64,000 nucleotides of DNA. It comes from Datura wrightii. Lineage: Eukaryota > Streptophyta > Magnoliopsida > Solanales > Solanaceae. A program made the position numbers and the translations under genes. The stretch covers positions 6,368,501-6,432,500 of the forward strand of contig JASDFA010000008.1 of assembly GCA_035772735.1 (NCBI GenBank). Direction: 5' to 3'. How positions within the stretch are numbered: position 1 is the first letter of the stretch; each line of letters begins with the position of its first letter. This document shows positions 1 to 12,122 of the stretch, in pieces. Below the pieces are notes generated by a model. The model did no database searches. It was not told the origin of the DNA and saw only the letters and a list, made by a program, of their open reading frames with translations.

Positions 1-112
1 TCAAATGCATAGTGATTGGAAACTTTATTCTTTGTTAATGAAAAATTGTTTAGGAAATTCAGGGAGTTACAGAGGATCCATTAGAGAGATCTTTGGCATA
101 TGAGAGGGAGCA
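1..112 (+). pseudogene. Element D: protease-RT spacer, first piece
   Basis: The last 42 bases read EDPLERSLAYERE in frame. They continue across the 21-kb element A into 21052 onward (QVNSVEVVECL). The same wording occurs in F on the minus strand near 43270-43310 (EDLLEGALVYEKEQVNS), which shows that this is polyprotein sequence between protease and reverse transcriptase. Bases 108-112 (GAGCA) are the left target-site duplication of element A. The first ~60 bases are too short to place confidently. Confidence 0.75.
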
Positions 113-2456
113 TGTCACAACCCGAACGGAGGCTTGGATCGCGACAAGGGACAAGGAGTCCCGAGAGACCCCAAGTCGAGCCATGGCATAAGCATACATC
201 TAATTCAACCAAAAGACTGAATAATCGATAATACAATCATAGCGGACGTCTAGCTTGAATATAACGTTGTGTATAAAATTTGAAGTTGAATACATACATG
301 TGTCTAAATAGCCTCTAAACATGACGAGTTGATGGGACAAAACCACAACTAACTCAACAAACTGAAATCTGAAATACATAAAGAAAAGATAGATAGTCTG
401 TTTCTCGAAAGATGAGCAGTCACCAATAAGAAGACGCTAACTCCAATAAGCTATCTAACAACTGGGCTAAACTTAAGAGCTAGGTCCTGTATCATGAAAC
501 GATACAACATAGAAAGTATGTGGTCAGTACGTAGAATGTACCGAATATGCAAGGTAAGTAAAACCGCTAAAGTAAGTGAAACCTTTCAACACAATGCATT
601 AATTAAAACATAAACATTAGTAAACTGAGAGTAGGTCTTGCATTCATTCTTTCTGAAATCATGATCTTTTCATAATATGATAATACATAGCTTCATAACA
701 TCAAATGAAACTCGAATGACTCAAAGTTGAAATATGATATTTTATGAAAAGCCGAAAATTGAGTCAAACCTTACTTTTAGAACCTGTATGAGTATATAAT
801 AACCATGAGTAATGAATATGCATAACTGAATCATATAGAACAATGGGAGACGCTTCACTTAACTGATATACCACGATAGAGCTTACGTGGTCCCGACAAC
901 CACACTCAAGTGGGCAGAGCCGTCCAAAGCCTTGTCAGGGCTGACGCTACCATGATATCTATATCAAGATGAAGACCCATTCAGGAAAGGGGACGCTCAC
1001 AAGTGAGGTCCCAAGTCATATAATAGGATCATCCTACGTTCATGCATAATTCTGGGGCGTAGGGAGATCGACCCTTAGCCCGCTCGGTGCTAGACTCTTA
1101 TCCCAAAAACATACAATGCTCTAAATAGTATATAAAGAAGCTCAACATTGTCTATTGATGAAGCTCAATAATCAAATACATCTCAAATACGAAATCATAC
1201 ATATGAGAAACATTAGTTCAAAACATACCATAAGCTGAAAACATACATGGGAGCCTTTGCTTCAGAACCATTTTGTAAGCTACTCATAAAAAAGACTTAA
1301 CTCAAAACATACCACAAGCTAGAATATAAAATTTGGGAGTCTTCGCTCCAAAATGATGTGGTAAGCTTAGTTCAGGAAAATCATCATTTAAACAAAGCAT
1401 GTGGGCATTTCCCAAAGGTTTATCATGCTTATAAATACTCAATTCTCATTGAAAACATAATTATCAACATAGGTTGCTTCAATCATGCTTTTAATTATAA
1501 TATCTCATTATTATTACATATGTTTCACAAATCTCACTTATCATGATCATATCATGAATGGGCTTCAATATTCATAAGGCTAGAAACATAATTTAATTGA
1601 AATCCTTAAAAAATTAGCCCTTGCTTCACAATTAGATAATAAAATCATAATCAATTCATGCCCATGTAAGGAAATTGAAGATTCATCCATTTGGGTAAAA
1701 CCTCATAACTTGATCATAGAAAACTCTCTTTAGTTAGAAGTTGGGCATGGGTGTGGAAGGAAACACCCACTCATAACCCTACATACCTGGAAGGGATTGA
1801 TTCTACCACTTCTATGATTGCCTAAGAAGGATTTGAATGAAAACCTTGAAGACATGCTTTAGATCACCTTCTCAACCTCTCAAGTTTGCATGCATGGAAG
1901 GAAATAACTTAGAATAGGTTTTCCCCTCCTAAAACCCACTAAAACGAGCCTTAAACGACATAGTATAGGATTTAGGAACTTAGGAATTACAAAAAGGCCC
2001 TTACTAAATTTGCAGGAAATTACAGTTAGGTAGTCCCAACAGACAACCTGACGGCTCGTGGTCCAGGGCAACGACTCGTCACCCTGCTCGTCATGTACAC
2101 TGCTTGGCCTTGTCTTCTGTGCCTGTACAGGTCATATCACGATTCGTCAGGGGTGACCACAACTTTTGGTCACCAATCGTTAAGTACACTGCTCTCCTTC
2201 TTCTCTTTTCCTTTTCCCCCACCCTACGACTGACCCGAACGACATATGAGGTCTGACCACGAGTCATTGCCACGCCCGTGGGGACCCTTTTCTTCAAACT
2301 TCCCAAACTCCTCACTGGCCTCCCCACGAGTCACTTGACGACTTGTGGGCAGCCCTCACAAATCGTCTCACAACTCGTCCTGAGTCAGCAACATCTACTT
2401 TTCATTTTCCCCGTTTCAACACCCGTGTCCGATCTTTGGGCTTTTGGGGTATAACA
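113..2456 (-). repeat. Element A 3' LTR (2344 bp)
   Basis: Plus-strand ends are TGTCAC and TATAACA, matching the copy at 18701-21046 throughout. It contains the conserved hairpin region (about 480-545) and, at about 2040-2400, a stretch rich in variants of ACGACTCGT/ACGAGTCGT palindromic words. In element orientation that stretch lies near the 5' end of the LTR, where U3 promoter signals sit. Small ORFs inside it (for example 1358-1546 and 2091-2327) show no protein family resemblance and are treated as chance. Confidence 0.93.
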
Positions 2457-2488
2457 ATATCTCCCCCTTGGGAACATTCATCCTCGAA
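2457..2488 (-). promoter_or_regulatory. Element A polypurine tract with conserved TTCGAGGAyGAA box
   Basis: On the minus strand AAGGGGGAGATAT directly precedes the 3' LTR, the expected second-strand priming site. Sixteen bases before it lies TTCGAGGATGAA (2477-2488), one base off the form found at the same place in G, D, C and H. Confidence 0.85.
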
Positions 2489-2705
2489 TATTGAAAACAA
2501 CGAAAAAATAGAAACAAGCAATTATCAAATACTGATCATTTAAACAAAAAATTATCGAAATGACTACCTCTGATTCAAAATATACAGCTAAACCGAATTT
2601 GCAAATCACATACACACCCATATACATAAAAGAAACTTGCGTGCATGAACTGAACATGAATCTAAATAGAGTTTTAGGTCAAAACTGATACCTCCAACTG
2701 ACATT

Positions 2706-4160
2706 AAGCCGGTAGAGAATAATTGTGGGTATTTAGCCATCATATTCGCTTCAGCTTCCCATGTAGCTCCCTCCACATGCTAAATTCTCCATAGCACCTT
2801 TACTGAAGCTACTTCCTTGTTCCTCAGCCTCCGAACATGTTGATCCAATATTTCAACTAGGACTTCCTCATAGTTGAGGCTATCCTTTACACCAATGCTG
2901 TCCATCGAGACTAGTAAGGCTGGGTCTCCCAAATATTTCTTCAAAAGCAACACAAGAGACACAGGGTGCGCGAAAGATAACTCTGATGGTAAGTCTAACT
3001 CATACGCCACCTTACCAACCCTTTTCATAATTCGGTAGGGACCAACATAACGGGGACTGAGATTTCCTTTCCTTCCAAACCGCATGACTCCCTTCATGGG
3101 TGATACCTTCAGAAATACCCAATCGTCCACCTCGAACTCCAACTCTCTCCTCCTCACATCAGCATATTACTTTTGATGACTCTGAGCGGTTTTCAGCCTG
3201 TCCTACATCAACTGAACCTTCACCATATCCTCATGAACCAAATTTGGCCCTATCATAGCTGCCTCACCAAACTCAAACCAACCGATGGACGATCTACACC
3301 TCCGCGCATAAAGAGCCTCGAACGGTGCCATCTGAATACTGGAGTGACAGATGTTATTGTAAGAAAACTCGATCAGGGCAAGTGTTCATCCCAACTACCT
3401 TTGAAGCCCATCACACATGCTCCCAACATATCCTCGAGAGGATAGATTGTTCATTCCGCTTGGCCATCCGTTTGCGGATTAAAGGCTGTGTTGAGCTTAA
3501 CCTGAGTACCAAGCCCCTTCTGAAAAGACCACCAAAAATGGGAGGTAAACTGAGTAGCTTGATCTGAAATAATGGACAAGGGCACTCAATGTAACCGATA
3601 CAAATCTCGGATATATAGCTTGTCATAATCATCCGCCGAATCTGTGGTTTTCACCGACAGGAAATGTGCAACCTTAGTCAACCTGTCAACCACCACCCAA
3701 ATGGAATCATATTCTCGGCAAGTATGAGGTAGGCCTGTAATGAAATCCATGTTAATCTCTTCAAACTTCCAAGTAGGAATGCTGATATACTGAAGTACTC
3801 CTCCCTACCATTGATGTTCAACCTTTACTTGTTGATAATTCGGACATTTGGCTACGAATTCTGCAATATCCTTCTTCATGCCATTCAACCAGTATATCTC
3901 CTACAAGTCATGATACATCTTGGTTGCATCTTGATGAATAGAATACCTGGTTCCGCGTGCCTCATGCAATATACAGCTCCTTAAATCATCCACATCTGGA
4001 ACACACAAACGACCTTGGTATTGCAGCACACCATCTCCCCCTTGGGAGAAGACTCCCACCTTCTGACTTCGAACGACCTCTTTCAGCTTTTCCAAAATTG
4101 GATCCTCATCTTGTCTAGCTTTCACATCAATCACCAAAGATGATTTTGATCCATTTTTAA
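2706..4160 (-). pseudogene. Element A integrase with C-terminal chromodomain-like tail (broken)
   Basis: Read on the minus strand, the zinc-binding region (KMYHDL, CPNYQQVK; the last Cys of the HHCC motif reads Tyr) is followed by the catalytic core (NMDFITGLP, IISDQ, HPQTDGQ-like NPQTDGQAE), then the GKKGKLSPR-type C-terminal domain (GRKGNLSPRYVGPYRI) and a tail reading EILDQHVRRLRNKEVASVKVLW...GATWEAEANM. That tail is typical of Tekay chromoviruses and may bind chromatin at integration sites. Open stretches are 3901-4137 and 2780-3157. Several in-frame stops (for example after QAE and after KVLWRI) make it a pseudogene. Bases 2489-2705 downstream look non-coding. Confidence 0.88.
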
Positions 4161-5720
4161 AACAACAGTGCCATCGGTTGAGTCGACCATCTTAACCCCC
4201 AACCTTGCAAGCCGATGGACATCTTTTACCAGCTCCTTCTTTCCCACATCCACATGGGACACACTCTCCATAGAGAGCCTACTAAGTGTGTCCGCTACCA
4301 CAGTAGCCTTACCTGAATGCTAAAGATCACTCATATGGTAGTCCTTGAGTAATTCTAACCACCTCCTTTGTCGTAGATTGAGGTCCTTCTGTGTGAACAC
4401 ATATTGTAAGATCTTGTGGTTCATAAAATTATCGACATGGACCCAATATAAATAATGTCGCCATATCTAAATGAGAATACCACCGCTGCCAACTATAGGT
4501 CATTGGTTGGGTAATTCTTCTCATGGATCTTTAGCTGCCTAGAGGCATACGTTGTTACCTTCCCTTGTTGCATCAACACACACCTAAGTCCGATTCTCAA
4601 AGAATCACAATACACCAAGAAACCATTTGTACCCTCAGGTAGGGTCAACACCAATGTGGTAGTGAGTCGAGCCTTCAACTCTTGGAAACTCTTCTCACAA
4701 GCCTCCGACCATTGGAACGTTACCTTTTTTTGAGTCAACTTGGTCAAAGGTTACACAATACATGAGAAACCCTCAACAAACCTTAGTTAGTAGCCAGCTA
4801 AACCCAAGAAACTCCAAATATCTGAAGGATTTACTGGTCTAGGCCAATTCTTCACCGCCTCGATTTTCTGAAAGTCTACCGTTATGCCCTTACTCGATAC
4901 CACATTGCCCAAAAATGCCACGGAGTCCAACTAAAACTCACACATGCTGAACTTGGCGTACAATTAATGATCCTTGAGTTTCTGAAGCACTATTCTCAAA
5001 TGAGTGGCATGGTCCTCCTCGCTCCGCGAATATATAAGTATGTCATCAATGAACACAATCACGAACATGTCTAGATATTGCTTAAACACCCTATTCATCA
5101 GGTCCATGAAAGCTACAAGAGCATTCATTAGTCCAAAAGACATAACTACAAACTCATAATCACCATACCGCGTCCTGAAGGTTGTCTTTAGCTTATCACT
5201 CTCCTGAACTCTGAGCTGATGATACCCAGAACTGAGACCAATCTTGAAGAAATACATGGCACCCTGAAGCTGGTCAAACAGATCATCGATCCTAGGTAAA
5301 GGATACTTGTTCTTGACGGTGACTTTTTTCAATTGTCGATAGTCAATGCACATCTGAAGCGAACTATCCTTCTTCCAGACAAATAACACTGGTGAACCCC
5401 ATGAAGACTTGTTCGGTCTAATGAAGCCCTTATCTAACAGGTCCTTCAACTATTCTTTTAACTATTTTAGCTCGCTTGGAGCCATTCTATAGGGAGGAAT
5501 AGATATAAGTTGCGTGCCAGGAAGAAGATCAATACCGAAATCAATCTCTCGCTTGGGAGGAACACCTGCCAAATCATCGGGAAAAACCTCTGGGTACTCA
5601 CGTACTAATGGAACTGAATGGATAGTCGGGGTATCGGACTCAACATCCTTAACCCTAACTAGATGGCACATGCAAACCTTAGAAATTATCCTCCTAGCCT
5701 TAAGGTAGGAAACAAATCGA
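4161..5720 (-). pseudogene. Element A reverse transcriptase-RNase H (broken)
   Basis: RT is open at 4964-5671 apart from stops. It starts with the linker DDLAGVPPKREIDF...PPYRMAPSELK, then IDYRQLKKVTVKNKYPLPRIDDLFDQL, and the palm motif VFIDDILIYS with both catalytic Asp residues kept. RNase H (4493-4747) begins VTFQWSEACEKSFQELK and continues past CDSLRIGLRCVLMQ, where the usual DAS carrying the first catalytic Asp reads DSL. Stops at 4750, 5455 and elsewhere break the frame. Codon wording is close to that of B and G. Confidence 0.9.
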
Positions 5721-5773
5721 CCTACAGGCGCAACTGAACTACCCTTTCATTCTAAGACTGGCTCACCCAAAAA

Positions 5774-6106
5774 TCAGAACTCTACTACCCGGGTTTTAAA
5801 ATTAACTGAATCATAGAATGCAAGTAGCCAATCCATGCCGAGAATAACATTGAAATCGGTCATGGCTAACTCTACCAAATCTGCTGAAGTGATCTTATAA
5901 AGGATTGAGACTGGGCAACCTCTATGTACCCATCTAGCTACAACTGAGTCACCTACTAGAATGGAAATTGAGAAGGGTTGTGACAAGACTTTGGGACTGA
6001 CTCTGAAGCTACTTGCCACATAAGGTGTCACAAAAGGCAAGGTAGCCCCCGGATCTAGCAAAGCATATACATCACTATGGAAAACTCGCAACATACTAAT
6101 GACCAC
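5774..6106 (-). pseudogene. Element A retropepsin-type aspartic protease
   Basis: A 110-residue open segment containing ALLDPGATLPFVTPYVA, the D-x-G-A/S-T active-site loop with the catalytic Asp present, and FNVILGMDWL, the ILGMDWL end motif of Ty3/Gypsy proteases. It would cut the Gag-Pol polyprotein. It lies between gag and RT in the normal order. It is open but joined to broken neighbours, so it is part of a pseudogene. Compare element B, where this Asp is lost. Confidence 0.88.
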
Positions 6107-6770
6107 ATATGAGGAAACCTCCTACTCCTGATGGGATGCTAAAGCATAGAATCTGTTCTGGCGATGACTACCAGTTGTGCTAGTAGATGCCCCATGATGT
6201 GCTGAGCGTGTGGAAGGGGCTACTGAGCTAGAAGCTGGGCCTAGGCCCCCAAACTGATCCTATCTCGCAGATAGAAAATCTCTAAGCAAGTTTCTAGGCT
6301 ACCCACACCCAAAACAAGCATCTGAACCTGCCAAACACTAGCTTGTGTGCCCCCGACCATACCTGCGACAAGTTGGAATTCTGGAATTTGCGGGTCTACT
6401 TCTATGACCCCTCGAGCCTTATGCCTGCCCTCTCTGATCATATATGGGCCTAGATGGCACACTGAACGCTGAAGATGCTAGGGCTAATGATCTTTGGTGG
6501 GTCTTCCATCGGTGCCCACCACCTTATCTCTACTAAGAGAATCTGTGGTCCTCGGTCCTAGCCCTTATGGCTTCCCTCTCTCTCGAATGTGCTGCCTCCA
6601 TCTGCTGGGCGTACAACACTATCGGAGGAAACTCCATATCCTGGTAAAGCATTGTAGTCCTGCAATCCTTGTCCAAATAGCCCGCTACCCTATGGACAAA
6701 TCTACTCACCCACATCCTCTGTTCGACTACCAACTCAAGGCATATTTTTATAGTCGAGTGAACTCAAGGG
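6107..6770 (-). pseudogene. Element A gag, C-terminal part left of insertion B
   Basis: Minus strand. It resumes the gag interrupted by B with wording such as RFVHRVAGYLDKDCRTTML (open at 6533-6733), runs into a Cys-rich region with a remnant zinc knuckle (...ACFGCG near 6300) and ends before the protease. It contains frameshifts and stops. Bases 6771-6775 (CATAC) are the left duplication of B. Confidence 0.75.
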
Positions 6771-6889
6771 CATACTGTTACACCCCGTAAATTCTCGACA
6801 TGTAGATGGCCTATTCGCATGTTGGTTAAGAGTTTTTGAAGGCCATACATGCTAGAAAAAGGCCCAGGGGAAGACAGGACGAACATCAC

Positions 6890-7010
6890 ATCGAACCCTC
6901 GCTGGAGGAGCTGGGGCATAACCCCTTCGCGATGGTGTCGTGCCACGGAGGGAGGGCCTCAACGATGGCGTCGTGCCACGGAGGCCCTATCCAGGCCCAA
7001 CTATATAAAC
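6890..7010 (+). promoter_or_regulatory. Element B U3 palindrome block and TATA box
   Basis: Two tandem copies of a word of the type CGCGATGGTGTCGTGCCACGGAGG lie directly upstream of CTATATAAAC (7001-7010). The second LTR shows the less decayed form (15745-15805, TATA at 15819-15828). The closeness to the TATA box suggests core promoter or enhancer function, which is inference. The same words appear in the unrelated Athila LTRs of C, S1 and S2. Confidence 0.7.
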
Positions 7011-7362
7011 CCCCACTTTGTTTATTTCATGAAATTTCTCATAATTTCCAATAAGAAACTGAGGGAAAACCAGAGAGAGGGAAACACGAACAAAATCTAG
7101 CATTTTCCTTCCGATTACGCCGTCAAACGCGGTCCAAACTCAAATTAAACCTAGATACCGAAGTTTAAAGCTGCAAAGAGCATTCCTACGAGTTTAGTTT
7201 CGTGAAATTCGGTCGGTGAACCGTCGTGCTACCGAGCTAAGGTAAGTGGAATTGCTCCAAATTGGTGTCAATATACTCCTAGACCTAAAGTAACCATTTC
7301 TCCCTTCTGGACTTTTGAGAATAGCGAGTTTTCAACCGTTTTTCGATAAGTCAAAGTTTGGG

Positions 7363-7384
7363 ATATATATATATATATATATAT
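7363..7384. repeat. (AT)11 microsatellite in B 5' LTR
   Basis: A pure AT run. The homologous site in the B 3' LTR (about 16176-16185) has about five units, so it expanded after insertion. Confidence 0.9.
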
Positions 7385-9125
7385 TAAAAGTGATATTTTC
7401 TTCCAGAATATTAATGTATTTAGTCCTAATTGGTATACATATTGATGCAGTTGGGAGAAATAGCGGAATATTGACTTGATTACGCCAATTAGCTGGGAAA
7501 TCAGAAACGGATGTATGTAAAGCTTGTTCCTTCGGCAAGTTAGTAATCCTAGTATAGCAAATAGTGTGAACTATAGAACAAAGAATTCAAAAGTCGAGTA
7601 TTGAGTCCAGTATGAATCCATCAAGCATGTGTTATGTTATTATGTTGTATTCAGAATAAAAGTTAGTAAAGCAATATCAGACAGTCAGATAATATTTCAG
7701 ATATAGTTAGCACAGTAACAGAATCAGTTTAATGTAGAAAAGAGATTAAGAATAGAATACCAAAACATGGATAGTATTTTCAGATCGAACACGCTTGCTA
7801 TATGTGATTATTGTTTGTTGAGACTTGTTTGTGATATGTGGGCACCCTTAGAGCTACCTTGCTGCCCCAAGGTTAATAGCTGTGTCGACTCGCCCACCAG
7901 AGGGTGAGGGTACGTCACTCCAAGGAGTGGCATACCGTCCATAGTAGGACGAAGATGGGATGCAGCATTCCCCATATCAGGTTGATCAGCATAGCATATA
8001 TAGCTTACCCTGTCGAGCGCTTGTGCCTAGGGGGCAGATTACAGATACAGATACAGATACAGATTACAGTTTATAGTTACAGGAGTCCTCCGAACTCAAA
8101 CACAGTTTTAGTCAGGGGCCCAAAGTGCCCAAGCTGCATACCCAGGGGCCAGGGGAGGTGCTCGTAGTTGGTAGGCAAGTGGAGTGATTTACTTTTTGAT
8201 GGTTTTGACCCGGGTAGGTGTATATAGTTTGTGTGTTGGTTGGCACCTTTCGGCTTATGGGGGCTGGTATAGGTCCTTTTATGTTATATATGTATATACA
8301 TGTTATTTATTAGATGATAGATAGCAGGACGCCACATCGACAGGTATGGTTCTACCTTACCTTCAGTACAGATAAGCTTATTTCAGATCCTGCCAGCCCA
8401 GACAGTTTCGGCTACTTTCTGCTATTTAGAACTACCAGTATTATTGCTTATATTAAGTTATGTTCAGTTTGCTTTACATACTCGATACTAGTGGTACTAA
8501 CACCCGTTTGGGGCGCTACATTACTTGCCTGTAGGTACTCATAGACGAGGAGCCGATCCCTCGTGATTCAGCCAGCTCATAGAGTCATCAGCTCCTGTCA
8601 TCTGGAGCTAGACAGCTAGAGGTTTATTTCCTTGCTTTTGTTGTATAGTACGGGTAGGCCGGGGCGCTGTCCCGACCACCTTATCAGTTTTCTTAGAGGT
8701 TTGCAGATTATGTATTCCCTGTGGTTAGTTATAACGGTTGTGCGAGGCCGTGTGTATGTCTTAACTTATTTTTAATGGTCGTGTGGGGCCTTATTCAGTT
8801 GGTAGTGGTGACCTTTTCGGTCACGTAGCAGTTTAGCTCTTGTTTTCTTGATTCGGAAGTAACTAGACAGCATGGTGGCCTTGTCGGCCCGCATAGGTTC
8901 CCTTATGTTGATGTGGTTCTGGTTAGCTGTTGTGGTTGTACAGGTGGCTATAGGCCTAGCCAGCTGGCGGCTATATTTACAGTCGTTATATAGACCGTTG
9001 ATTTCATAAATCAGAGTTAGAGCCAGCCAGGCACCAGGAATGCTTAGTCTCAGCAGTCTAGCAGTTCAGGTCCTAGTAGGGCACCAGGTGCCGGTCATAC
9101 CCCCCAAGCCGGGGCGTGACAAACT

Positions 9126-9137
9126 TGGTATCAGAGC
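9126..9137 (+). promoter_or_regulatory. Element B primer-binding site (tRNA-Met)
   Basis: TGGTATCAGAGC, complementary to the 3' end of initiator tRNA-Met, four bases after the LTR. Intact. Confidence 0.93.
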
Positions 9138-9336
9138 AGGTCGTATCCCAAGGAGTCTGCAAGCCGTGCTAACTAGAGTCTTGTCTATGGATGTGCTGTG
9201 CACCACATACTATAGGCAGGAGGCTGCAAGGCATAATAGGATGGTTACTCTTTCTTCATATTCAGTCGTGCCATAGAGCAGTACAGTATAGGGTTGAGTC
9301 CCTAAAACTTATCATACTCTAAGTTTACAGATTAAA

Positions 9337-12110
9337 ATGGCAGACCAGCGACACCCTGGCACAGGCAGAAGACTAGATACCGTAGCAGGAGAAGGCACCA
9401 GCAGGATGCCCCAGCTTCATGTAGAATCAGCCCGATCCGAGGGCAATACAGAGGCATCATCACAGCCTTCTCAACAGTCCCCACCTCACCAGGAGCCATT
9501 CGAAACGACACCACCTCCGACAGCTCCTGTACCTACAGCATCCGACTAGGAAATTCGGAGTGTAGTAGTTATGTTAGCACAAATGATGGCTACTCAGCGC
9601 CAGTCAGTGCCACCTATAACAGCAGAGCCATCCAGTGTGTCTGGCAATTCGAGAGTCCGAGAATTTTTGGCATTAGGTCCCCCGCAGTTCACAGGGTCAG
9701 ATCAGCCAGAGGACCCCCAGGATTTCCTAGACTAGATGCAGAGAATCTTCCGGGTCATGCATGTGACATCTAGAATCAGTTGAGTTAGCAGTTGATCTTG
9801 GGCAAATTTATATGCCCAGGTGATACTCAAAAGTGTCATTTTAGCCTTGGTTATCTATCACTGTGTATACATTCTCATGTAATTGGTAATAAAATGTGAA
9901 TTTATACTAACCAACATGATTAGCGTTGTTTTGTAGGTAAAATGTAATTTTGGAAAGCTTAAATGCATGTTGGAAGAGATCGGGGTTGAACTCGAAAGTG
10001 AGCACGGGACAAGGCATTGGAAAGCATAAAATAAAGGGGCTCCGCGATGGAGCCGTGTCACGCTGCCATCGCAGAGGCCTTCTGCTTGGATGGAAATTTT
10101 AGCCAAATTCCAGTGTGGGTTCGCGATGGGTCCGTGGCACGAGGGGCTTGGCTCCGCGTTGCACGTCGTGCCATGTTGGGCTTTATTTCTTGGACCCCCA
10201 GTTCCACTGAAGGTCCGCATCCGTAGTGTGTCACGGAGGCAGTGCTCCGCGATGCACTCCGTGACACGTTGCTTGTTATTCCGGGAAAAATTCCCACCAG
10301 TATAAATAGAACACTTAGGTTCATTTTTTAATATTCTTACTTGGTGGAGCAGGAACGTGGGTTACAGGTAGTTGAGGGGACGAAATTATCAGGGTTTTTC
10401 TCTCTTTCCTTCTCCTTGTATTCAATTGCTCGTATGTTTAACACTCACTTAACGATGTTTAATCCACAAATGAGTGGCTAATTCATCTTTTTGCTGAGGT
10501 TAAGAACACTTGTAATGAAATGTGATCATTGATTCTTTGGTTTTTCATCTTTTCTTCCATGGTTGTTCTATTAATTCTTATTCTTACTGCATTAATGTGT
10601 GGTCTACGTTAATGTACATCTAAAAAGTCCGGTTTCACTTGAGAGAGCAAGAAATTGGAAAGTTGTGAATTAATAGGATATGATCTTTTCTTGGTTTGGG
10701 AAAATTGGGAATTGATTTACTTTCAGGATAGAAATATACCTGAAAGTCGTATTAGTCAATTTAGGAACCGGGTTTGTATGGCTAGAACATGAATTGCATT
10801 TAATCACAAAAATGTAGGTGGATGATTCATGATTCTTAAGTGAGGTTAAATACGAGAGTTTTAATCTCTTGGCAATTGTTCTTGGCTAGCAACTGGAGGA
10901 AAAGACTAACCAAATTACATCGATAATTAATTTCGTTACATGTTCGTTTAACCTCAGCATGCTCTCATTCATAGTTCAGACTCAAATTAGATAGCTGTTT
11001 TAGCTTTAGCATAAAAATTATAAAACAAAATATCAAACTCTTGGTTACACTGTTGTCTGCATTTTTTGAATCGAAATATAGTACACTTGAGCAGATTGCA
11101 CTTCATCCCAGTCCCTGCGGGATCAATACTTGGCTTTCTTAAGCCACTTTACTACTTGTTCGACCACGTGCACTTACGTGTAGTTATATACCCATATAAC
11201 ACCCCGAACAGCAGTATTCTGGTTGCGAGATATTGTTGTGTTGTGGCATGAGAGCTGGGAAAGGTCTCGAGGGAGGGATGTTGCCCCTCCGACCTGGTTC
11301 ATCTTTTTAGAGGCTTTCCTAGACTGTTATTTTCCACGTGAGATCCGGCAGGCCCAGATGGACCAGTTCTTGTACTTGGAGCAGGGGGAGAGGAGCTTAC
11401 AAGAATATGCCCTACAATTTGGTTTCTTAGCCCGCTATGCTCCAGATTTTGTGGAAACCATGTCATCTAGAGTCCACCATTTTATTATGGGTCTAAACCC
11501 AGAATATAAATTGAGGCATGCATGATGGCCACGTTGCAGGAAGATATGGACATTGCTCGGGTACAAGCTTTTGCCCAGACTATTGAGGACCTTAGACAGC
11601 GGCAGTAGGATAGCAGACGAATAAACCAGGAACAGCGTCGCAGAGATAGATCAGATGCGATTCAGGGGGAGATCCGGCGAGGGCCTAGGCCACGGTTATC
11701 AGACAGGCCACCTAGACCCCCACCACCATCACAGCAGCAGAGAGGTTTATTCATCCACCGGGGACAGTTAGAGTATGGCGGTAGTTCCCGAATGGTAGAT
11801 TCACATCAGCAGAGGAGGGTACAGCAGAGTAGATACACACCCCACCCTATTTGCAGCCGGCCTCACACTGGAGCCTGCAGATATGGCTCCACAGGGTGTT
11901 ACATATGCGGGCAAGAGGGGAACATGATGAAAGACTGTCCAGCCAGGGGACAAGGTAGTCGAGAAACCTAGGACAAGGCATCAGCAGGGCCGCGAGCTCC
12001 AGTAGTGTCGGCGGGGCGTAGGCCCTCAGGTCCAGCAGGTAGAGGCTGAGGTAGATCAGGAGCCTCTAGTTCAGGTACGACTTGGATTACCCGGGTGGCA
12101 GGACTCATAG
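9337..12110 (+). pseudogene. Element B gag (broken, split by solo LTR S1)
   Basis: It starts at ATG 9337 (MADQRHPGTGRR), with a Pro/Ser/Gln-rich N-terminus ending at a TAG (9547-9549). It continues with VREFLALGPPQFTGSDQPEDPQDFL, the typical Tekay gag entry, and is cut at 9792 by S1. It resumes at 11211 with the retrotransposon gag core (WFIFLEAFLDCYFPREIRQA, EQGERSLQEYALQF). The zinc knuckle near 11905-11935 reads C-Y-I-C-x4-N-x4-C, with the usual His replaced by Asn. It would encode the capsid/nucleocapsid. Several stops make it non-functional. Confidence 0.88.
9793..11210 (+). repeat. S1: solo Athila-type LTR inside gag of B
   Basis: 1418 bp, ends TGATCTTGGG...CCGAACA, flanked by TSD GCAGT (9788-9792 and 11211-11215). 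It matches, in the opposite strand sense, the C LTRs (21248-22668, 29637-31057) and S2. There is no internal region, so it is a product of LTR-LTR recombination. TATAAATAG lies at about 10302 after the GC-rich palindrome block (about 10030-10265). ORFs within it are chance readings. Confidence 0.95.
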
Positions 12111-12122
12111 GCGTCTCCAGAT

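Larger units (their letters stand above)
6776..9121 (+). repeat. Element B 5' LTR (2346 bp)
   Basis: Ends TGTTAC...GTGACA, matching 15594-17923. It holds a GC-rich palindrome block just before a TATA box (7001-7010), an (AT)11 run (7363-7384) that is only about (AT)5 in the other LTR, an ATACAG short repeat (about 8040-8065), and the Tekay hairpin region (about 8480-8520). Small ORFs here (6836-7054, 7904-8167, 9040-9276) overlap these signals and are not credible genes. Confidence 0.94.

Noticed and set aside
6836..7100. Overlapping ORFs in both LTRs of B (6836-7054, 15654-15872)
   Set aside because: They are repeated because the LTR is repeated. They cover the U3 palindromes and TATA box, with no protein motif.
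9126..9137. tRNA gene fragments at TGGTATCAGAGC and TGGCGCCGTTGCCGGGGA sites
   Set aside because: They are retrotransposon primer-binding sites next to LTR ends. No cloverleaf is present.
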